Below, one piece after another: positions 58,832-64,000 of a stretch of 64,000 nt of DNA. The position numbers and the translations under genes are program-made. Under the pieces are notes generated by a model. It was not told the origin of the DNA. It saw only the letters and a program-made list of their open reading frames with translations, and did not search any database. This DNA comes from Methylobacterium sp. J-090 (GTDB lineage Bacteria > Pseudomonadota > Alphaproteobacteria > Rhizobiales > Beijerinckiaceae). The DNA is taken from NCBI RefSeq assembly GCF_022829345.1, contig NZ_JAKSXV010000063.1, forward strand, positions 1 through 64,000, read 5' to 3'. Numbering within the stretch: the first letter of the stretch is position 1; each line of letters begins with the position of its first letter.

Positions 58832-59584
58832 TCAGGTCCGGCGCACGAGGAGGGTCGCGACGTCGTAGGTCACCAAAGCCCCTGCCCCGTCGAAGCGGCG
58901 CAGGACCCGCCGCAAGCTGCCCGGCGCAAGGGGGGCACGGCCGTCCGGCGTGCCGGCGCCGATGGCCCGCAGGGCGTTGAGAAAGGCGCGCCCATCCGCA
59001 TGCGCCTCGACCACGGGCTCACGCGCGACCGCCACGGTGCAGCCCGGGATGCGCAAAGCCGCCAGGTCCGCCACAGCCGGATAGGACGGCGTGGCCGCCT
59101 CGAAGCCGAGTTCGGCATGGGCCCGGCGCCACTCGGCGAAGGTGCCGGATGCCAGGGTCGCCACGGCGAGGTGGCCCCCGGGCGCGAGAAGCCCCGCGAG
59201 CCGCACCAGGGAGCCGGACAGGTCCTCGAACCATTGCGCGGCCAGACTCGAACAGATCAGATTGAAGCCGGGTGCGAGGCAGGGTCGCTCGCCGTCCATC
59301 ACCACGAAATCGAGGCCCGTCCCGAGGCGCGCGCGGCAGCGCAGGGCCATGGCGGGGGCGATGTCGGTCGCGAGATACGCACGGGAGGGGATCCGGCGAC
59401 GCAGGGCCGCCGTCAGGAGACCCGTGCCGCAGCCGATCTCCAGCACGCGCGGCGCGGCGTCCATGGGCAGGGCCGCGATGCGCGCCGCCAGCCCCTCGGC
59501 CACCTGCAGCTGGATGCCGGCGGCGCCGTCATAGCCCTCGGCCCCGTCGAAGGCCCGGGCTACAGCCTGCTTCCAGGAACGCAT
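58832..59584 (-). CDS. bioC: Malonyl-ACP O-methyltransferase BioC-like protein
   Basis: SAM methyltransferase of 250 residues. SAM-binding motif VLEIGCGTGLLTAALRRR; YLATDIAPAMALRCRAR; ICSSLAAQWFEDLSGSLVRLAGLLAPGGHLAVATL; and C-terminal LRAIGAG typical of BioC. BioC methylates malonyl-ACP so that fatty-acid enzymes can build the pimeloyl moiety of biotin. The presence of bioA in the same window is consistent with the assignment, but it is over 55 kb away. A generic class I methyltransferase remains possible. Confidence 0.78.
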   Translation of the reverse strand: MRSWKQAVARAFDGAEGYDGAAGIQLQVAEGLAARIAALPMDAAPRVLEIGCGTGLLTAALRRRIPSRAYLATDIAPAMALRCRARLGTGLDFVVMDGERPCLAPGFNLICSSLAAQWFEDLSGSLVRLAGLLAPGGHLAVATLASGTFAEWRRAHAELGFEAATPSYPAVADLAALRIPGCTVAVAREPVVEAHADGRAFLNALRAIGAGTPDGRAPLAPGSLRRVLRRFDGAGALVTYDVATLLVRRT

Positions 59585-59715
59585 CGCGCGGAGGTTCTTC
59601 TGATGGGTGAGCGGTGGCGATAGCCGTAGGGCGGCGTGGGCTCAAGCAGCGCGATGGCATCGGGGCAATCAAACGAGTTCCCCGTACGTCGGCAGGCTGC
59701 TGCGCCGATCGGCTT

Positions 59716-60951
59716 TCACCCTTCCAACGCCCCCTCGATCATCCGTGCCACGGCGAGCGCCTGCCCATCGTCGCCGAAGCGGGCGATGATCTGCACGCCC
59801 AGTGGCAAGCCGTCGCCGGGCACCGGCAGGTTGACGCAGGGCACCCCCATCAGGGTCCAGAGACGGTTGAAGCGCGGGTCGCCGGTGCCGGCGAGCCCCG
59901 CCGGAGCCCGGCCAGGGGCAGAGAAGGTGAGGAGCGCGTCGAACTCGGAAAAAACGTCCTTGAGGACGCGCCGGGCGCGGTGCGCCGTGCGGCGGGCCGC
60001 GTCGTAGTCCGAGGCCGTCAGAGCTTGCGCCCCATCGAGTTCGGCCCGCAGCCCCGGACCGAGGGCGTCGCGGTGGTGGGCATATTCCCAGGCCAGGGCC
60101 TGGCGCGCCTCGAAAGCCTGCACGGTCGCCTGGACCGCCCAGGCCTCGGCGAGTTGCGCGGGTAGGATGAGATCGGTGACGGCGGCCCCTGCGGCCTCCG
60201 CCGCGCGGGCCGCGCGGCTCAAGGCCGCCACGGCGTCCGGGTCGGCGGGGCCGGCGAAGTCCTGGAGCACGAGGCCGATGCGCGGGGCGGCGATCCCGCC
60301 CGGTGCCAGATCGATGGCCGGTCGGTCGGCCAGAAGCGCGAGGGCGTGGGCAACGTCACGGATGCCGGCGCCGAACAGGCCCAGGGTGTCGAGGGCCCAC
60401 GAGAAGGTCTTCACCCCCACCGTCGGCAGGAGGCGGAACGACGGCTTGATGGCGGCGACACCGCAGAAGGCCGCCGGGCGGATCACCGAGCCCGCCGTCT
60501 GGGTGCCGAGCGCGAGCGGCACGAGGCCGGCGGCGACGGCCGCCGCCGAGCCCGAGGACGAGCCGCCCGGGGTATGGCCGGGATCGTGCGGGTTCACCGT
60601 CGCGGACGGATCGCGGCTGGCGAACGGGCAGGTCACGGTCTTGGCGAGCGGCACGGCGCCGAGCGACCGCAGGCGGGCGACGATGGCCGCGTCGGCCTTC
60701 GGTCGCCAGCCGGCATAGATGGCCGAGCCCATCTCGGTCGGTATGTCGGCGGTGTCGATGATGTCCTTGAGCCCGATGGCGATGCCGGCGAGCGGTCCGT
60801 CGCGCGGCACCGCCGGGTCGGAGGCGACGTGGACGAGGGCGCCGAGCCCCGGTTCGCGCGCCGCGATGGCGTCCTGCGCGAGGGCGATGGCGCCGGCCGG
60901 ATCGAGGGTACCGGCGGCAATGCGGGTGCGGAGATCGACGAGGGACTGCAT
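59716..60951 (-). CDS. Amidase-signature family amidase
   Basis: Amidase of 411 residues. The catalytic triad Lys-(cis)Ser-Ser is seen: Lys in GIAIGLKDIIDTAD, Ser in GHTPGGSSSGSAAAVAAG and the nucleophile Ser in LGTQTAGSVIRPAAFCG. The C-terminal part has GVPCVNLPVPGDGLPLGVQII. It lacks nearby gatB/gatC genes, so it is a stand-alone amidase rather than GatA; substrate unknown. ATG at 60951 begins the family domain; upstream in-frame codons have no similarity. It is divergent from the extensin-like gene. Confidence 0.85.
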   Translation of the reverse strand: MQSLVDLRTRIAAGTLDPAGAIALAQDAIAAREPGLGALVHVASDPAVPRDGPLAGIAIGLKDIIDTADIPTEMGSAIYAGWRPKADAAIVARLRSLGAVPLAKTVTCPFASRDPSATVNPHDPGHTPGGSSSGSAAAVAAGLVPLALGTQTAGSVIRPAAFCGVAAIKPSFRLLPTVGVKTFSWALDTLGLFGAGIRDVAHALALLADRPAIDLAPGGIAAPRIGLVLQDFAGPADPDAVAALSRAARAAEAAGAAVTDLILPAQLAEAWAVQATVQAFEARQALAWEYAHHRDALGPGLRAELDGAQALTASDYDAARRTAHRARRVLKDVFSEFDALLTFSAPGRAPAGLAGTGDPRFNRLWTLMGVPCVNLPVPGDGLPLGVQIIARFGDDGQALAVARMIEGALEG

Positions 60952-61061
60952 GGGCCTGGAGTCCGATCCGCCGCGCGATCTGTCAACATGCATCCACAAG
61001 CCGGGGTCATGATCCGCAGCGTTGACGGAGCGTTTACGCAAAGCCGCGCATCGTCCTCATC

Positions 61062-62072
61062 ATGTGGCGTAGCGTTCTCGCGTTCTCCGCCCTTGCGCTG
61101 TTCGGCGCGGGGCTCACCGGCTGTGCGCTCAACAAGTTTGAGCAGCGCGAGCCTTGGCGTGACCAGACCGAACAGGCCTGCAACGCCAAGCGCCTCGTCG
61201 AGACGAGCGAGTTCGTCACCTCGGTGAAAGCCATCGAGGGGCCGGGCGTCTGCGGCATGCTCCAGCCCTACCGGGTCACGCGGATGGGCGGGGGCAGCGT
61301 CGCCCTCAAGCAGCGCATGACCCTGGCCTGCCCGGCGCTGGCGGAAGCCGAGGCCTGGCTCGCCGACACGATCCAGCCGGCCGCCGCCCTGTATTTCGGC
61401 CAGCCCGTGGCCGAGATCAATGCCGGCACCTATGCCTGCCGGGGCCGCAACAACCAGGTCGGCGCCAAGTTGTCGGAGCATTCCTTCGGCAATGCCCTCG
61501 ACATCATGTCGTTCAAGCTCGCCGACGGCTACGTCATCACCGTGAAGGGCGGCTGGCGCGGCACCGAAGCCGAGCAAGGCTTTCTGCGCGAAGTCTTTCT
61601 CGGCGCCTGCGCACGCTTCTCGACGGTGCTGGCGCCGGGCTCCAACGTCTTCCATTACGATCACATCCACGTGGATCTCGCGCGCCACGACCCGCGCGGC
61701 CTGCGCCGGATCTGCCAGCCCCTGATCAAGTTCACGCCCCAGCTCGGTGCCGACGGCACGGCCCGGCCGGTCTCGCGGCCGCGCCCCGTCGAGCGCCTGC
61801 CGGCCCCGCCCCAGGCCCCCGTGGACGTGGAGGAGGACGATCCCTACGGCGTCAGCCCCACGTCCCACAACGTGCGCGCCGCGCCGTCCCATCTCGCCCG
61901 CGCGCCGGTGGAGGCCCCGTCACACGCCCGGTCCGCGCCGTCCGCCTACGTCGCCGCGCCGGCCCCCCGGCCGCGCCTCGCCACAACCCGGCCCGTGGAC
62001 GAGCCGGCCCCGGGATTCGAGCGCGAGCCCCTGTCGCTGTCGGCCCCCGGCCTGTCCGGCCCGATCTACTGA
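61062..62072 (+). CDS. Extensin-like family lipoprotein
   Basis: A 336-residue lipoprotein: signal sequence with lipobox LTGC (lipidated Cys21), then the extensin-like C-terminal family domain (about 40-230; CGMLQPYRVTRMGGGSVALK, LSEHSFGNALDIMSF, VFHYDHIHVDLARH), and a long Pro/Ala-rich disordered tail (about 240-336). The HS-GNALD and HYDHIHVD pattern resembles the metal-binding D-Ala-D-Ala peptidase/endopeptidase fold (MepA/VanY-like), so a role in peptidoglycan hydrolysis is plausible but not established. Residue +2 after the Cys is Ala-Leu, not Asp, so sorting to the outer membrane is expected. Confidence 0.85.
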   Translation: MWRSVLAFSALALFGAGLTGCALNKFEQREPWRDQTEQACNAKRLVETSEFVTSVKAIEGPGVCGMLQPYRVTRMGGGSVALKQRMTLACPALAEAEAWLADTIQPAAALYFGQPVAEINAGTYACRGRNNQVGAKLSEHSFGNALDIMSFKLADGYVITVKGGWRGTEAEQGFLREVFLGACARFSTVLAPGSNVFHYDHIHVDLARHDPRGLRRICQPLIKFTPQLGADGTARPVSRPRPVERLPAPPQAPVDVEEDDPYGVSPTSHNVRAAPSHLARAPVEAPSHARSAPSAYVAAPAPRPRLATTRPVDEPAPGFEREPLSLSAPGLSGPIY

Positions 62073-62206
62073 CGGGCGCGCCACTGTGCCCCCCGTACCC
62101 CAGGGCGGGTGAAACCGACCGGCGACGGCGCGTGCAAGCTTGACTCCGGCGGGGCAGCGGCCATCGTTCCGCGCAACCGTACGGACTCCAGCAAAAGATC
62201 GCCGGC

Positions 62207-62686
62207 ATGCGCCCGAATCGTCTCTCCAAGACCTTCGCCACCACCGTCGCCCTCGGCCTCGCCCTGGCCGGCGCCCTCCAGCCGGCCTTCGCCCGCTCGG
62301 GCCGCGAGGAGATCACCCCCGCCGAGGAGCGCGAGTTCAACTACGACGCCAACATCCCCGGCTGCCAGGCCTCCGAGGTGCTGGAGCGGCTCTCGACGAA
62401 CTTCGCCGAGAAGGAGCGCAAGTTCTGGAACTCGGCGCTCACCATCGTGAGCTACGAGCGCATCGAGCGCACGGCCTGGCGCCCCTGGGGCCTCGACTTC
62501 GTGCCCCGGCGCTACTGCAGCGCGGTCGCCACCACCTCCGACGGAATCCGCCGCAAGGTCGACTATTCCGTGCGCGACGGACTCGGGATCATCGGTGCCG
62601 ATTGGGGCATCGAGTTCTGCGTCCACGGCCTCGACCGCAACCTCGCCTACGCCTACGCCACGGCCTGCCGCGAAGCCCGTCCGTGA
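62207..62686 (+). CDS. Conserved exported protein overlapping the RNase T2 gene
   Basis: A 159-residue protein with a signal peptide (about 8-30, TFATTVALGLALAGALQPAFA) and a mature domain with four Cys (IPGCQ, RYCSA, EFCVH, TACRE). The region WNSALTIVSYERIERTAWRPWG suggests a small beta-rich fold. I do not recognise the family. It overlaps the RNase T2 gene by four bases (GTGA), hence coupled expression and both exported. A role as chaperone, inhibitor or unrelated neighbour is open. Confidence 0.72.
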   Translation: MRPNRLSKTFATTVALGLALAGALQPAFARSGREEITPAEEREFNYDANIPGCQASEVLERLSTNFAEKERKFWNSALTIVSYERIERTAWRPWGLDFVPRRYCSAVATTSDGIRRKVDYSVRDGLGIIGADWGIEFCVHGLDRNLAYAYATACREARP

Positions 62687-63351
62687 ATCTTTTTCGGACA
62701 GCCGTTCTGGCCGGTGCCCTGCTGGCGGGCAGCGCCACGGCGGCCCAAGCGCAGGGCTACGACCAGCGCGGCGCGCCGGGCGAATTCGACTTCTACGTCC
62801 TCGCCCTGTCGTGGTCGCCGACCTATTGCGACGGGGACGGCGCGCGCCGCGAGGCCGACGGCCAGTGCCGTCCGGGCCGGGGCCTCGGATTCGTCGTCCA
62901 CGGCCTGTGGCCGCAATACACGCGGGGCTATCCGTCGAACTGCGCCCGCGTCGAGCGCGCGCCGACCCGGCAGGCCATGGAGTTAGCCGGCGAAGTCTAT
63001 CCGAGCGAGGGCCTGGCCCGCCACGAGTGGCGCCGGCACGGCACCTGTTCGGGCCTCGACCCGGCGGCCTACTTTCGCGCCGCCCGTAACGCCCGCGAGG
63101 CGGTGACGATTCCGGACGCGTTCCAAAAACCCGGCGCCGACACCCGCGCCGCGCCCATCGAGATCGCCCGCCAGTTCGTCATGGCCAACCGGGGGCTTCG
63201 CCCCGACATGATGTCGGTGGCCTGCGTGCGCGGCCGGCTGCAGGAGGTCCGCATCTGCTTCTCCAAGGATCTGCGCGGCTTCACCCCCTGCCCCGAGGTG
63301 GCGCGTCAGAACTGCCGCGCCGGCGAGGTCGCCATCGACGCCGCGCGCTGA
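62683..63351 (+). CDS. Secreted ribonuclease T2
   Basis: RNase T2/S-like endoribonuclease of 222 residues with a signal peptide (about 3-24, ending near AAQAQ). The two catalytic segments are intact: CAS-1 GFVVHGLWPQY and CAS-2 HEWRRHGTCSG, each with its His. Several Cys (YCDGDG, QCRPG, NCARV, CPEVARQNC) can form disulfides in the periplasm. It degrades RNA to nucleotides, probably for scavenging. GTG at 62683 overlaps the previous stop. After the stop comes the second palindromic repeat. Confidence 0.9.
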   Translation: MNLFRTAVLAGALLAGSATAAQAQGYDQRGAPGEFDFYVLALSWSPTYCDGDGARREADGQCRPGRGLGFVVHGLWPQYTRGYPSNCARVERAPTRQAMELAGEVYPSEGLARHEWRRHGTCSGLDPAAYFRAARNAREAVTIPDAFQKPGADTRAAPIEIARQFVMANRGLRPDMMSVACVRGRLQEVRICFSKDLRGFTPCPEVARQNCRAGEVAIDAAR

Positions 63352-63408
63352 AGGTGGATGCTGACGATCGATCTTCGTCATATGCGTCTGCGTAAGGCGC
63401 GACAGGCC

Positions 63409-63500
63409 CCCTCTCCTGAAAGGAGAGGGTTGGGGTGAGGTGTGGGACCTATTCGGAGAGTTCGCACACCTCACCCTGTCCCTCTCCTTCCAGGAGAGGG
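63409..63500. repeat. 92-bp palindromic interspersed repeat, copy 2 (inverted)
   Basis: Same structure as the copy at 27209-27300: two 36-base inverted arms (63409-63444 and 63465-63500) around a 20-base centre. The arms are identical to copy 1 except for one loop base. The centre matches the reverse complement of copy 1 at 17 of 20 positions, so this copy lies in the opposite orientation. It is between RNase T2 and rlmJ. Confidence 0.93.
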
Positions 63501-63612
63501 GACCCGTGCCGTCAGCGGGATCTGCGAATTGCGGAGCGGAAAAAGAGAGATGCCGCGTTGATTGCCTACATCCCGATGCCGCGGCCGGCATCCTAGTTTC
63601 ACTGCGAGCGGC

Positions 63613-64000
63613 ATGAACTATCGCCACGCCTTTCACGCCGGGAACTTCGCCGACGTCCTCAAGCACCTCGTGCTCACGCGGGTGCTGACGCATCTGCACG
63701 CCAAGGCGACGCCGTTCCGGGCCATCGACACCCATGCGGGCCTCGGCTTCTACGACCTCACCGGCGACGAGGCCGGGCGCACGGGCGAGGCGGCGGAGGG
63801 CTGGGGCCGCCTCGACACGCCGTTCCCGGAGGCCGTGGAGCACCTGCTCGCCCCCTACCGGGCGGCGGTGGCGGCGGCCCAAGCGCGCCACGGCGCCACC
63901 ACCTATCCGGGCTCGCCGGCCATCATCCGCGAGTTCCTGCGCGCCACCGACAAGGGCGTGTTCGTCGAGCTGCACCCCGCCGACGCCGAGATCCTGCGGG
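63613..64000 (+). CDS. rlmJ: 23S rRNA (adenine-2030-N6)-methyltransferase RlmJ, 3' end outside window
   Basis: The first 129 residues are present and the gene runs off the right edge. The start MNYRHAFHAGNFADVLKHLVL is the invariant N-terminus of RlmJ (DUF519/ComJ), which methylates A2030 of 23S rRNA. DTHAGLGFYDL and VFVELHPADAEIL are the SAM-binding strand regions. ATG at 63613 follows GAGCGGC. It lies 112 bases after the palindromic repeat. Confidence 0.92.
   Translation, partial: MNYRHAFHAGNFADVLKHLVLTRVLTHLHAKATPFRAIDTHAGLGFYDLTGDEAGRTGEAAEGWGRLDTPFPEAVEHLLAPYRAAVAAAQARHGATTYPGSPAIIREFLRATDKGVFVELHPADAEILR

Overview
This is a high-GC chromosomal window from an alphaproteobacterium of the Hyphomicrobiales/Rhizobiales type, most likely a Methylobacteriaceae member (Methylobacterium or a relative). 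That assignment is an inference from gene content and order: hpf-ptsN, ftsE-ftsX, hpt-cpdR, xerD beside aroK-aroB, hisC-tyrC close to metX-metW, a homodimeric-type pyruvate dehydrogenase operon, and copies of a large palindromic intergenic repeat. No rRNA, tRNA, phage, insertion sequence or CRISPR array is visible. Nearly all of the window reads as core or shell genome.

Left third (1-25 kb). bioA and a single-domain response regulator precede a tight minus-strand cassette (rfbF, rfbG, C-methyltransferase, 3,5-epimerase, reductase). The cassette should make a CDP-linked, C-methyl-branched 6-deoxyhexose for surface polysaccharide. Next come a MarR regulator, a two-lobed gamma-carbonic-anhydrase-like protein, moaE, a PerM-type transporter, xerD with a tiny membrane protein, aroK-aroB, a large hybrid histidine kinase, and pxpB-pxpC (5-oxoprolinase subunits). 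A two-component system lies divergent to a TonB-dependent siderophore receptor. A membrane diguanylate cyclase closes the section.

Middle (25-44 kb). This part is mainly cell envelope: pbpC and a bacterial alpha-2-macroglobulin separated by the palindromic repeat, a degenerate trypsin-like protein, DUF3309 and DUF2125 proteins, plsC, hpf-ptsN, a YdcF-like protein, ftsEX, a zinc-ribbon membrane protein, hpt and cpdR.

Right third (44-64 kb). Central metabolism dominates: aceE-aceF-lpd, then maeB (malic enzyme). A probable five-gene minus-strand run follows (rsgA, DUF2786, GNAT, hisC, tyrC), then metXA-metW, bioC, an amidase, an extensin-like lipoprotein, a small exported protein overlapping a secreted RNase T2, a second copy of the palindrome, and the start of rlmJ at the right edge.

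Most notable observations: (1) the two lobes of the carbonic-anhydrase-like protein have lost complementary zinc ligands, so that one complete site could form only between unlike lobes; (2) the stop/start junction of the two-component operon is tandemly duplicated, with a dead copy of the coupled start codon; (3) a 92-bp double-hairpin repeat occurs twice in opposite orientation; (4) a pseudo-protease is divergent to alpha-2-macroglobulin; (5) the diguanylate cyclase reading frame runs far into the antisense of pbpC. No obviously new multi-gene system is present.
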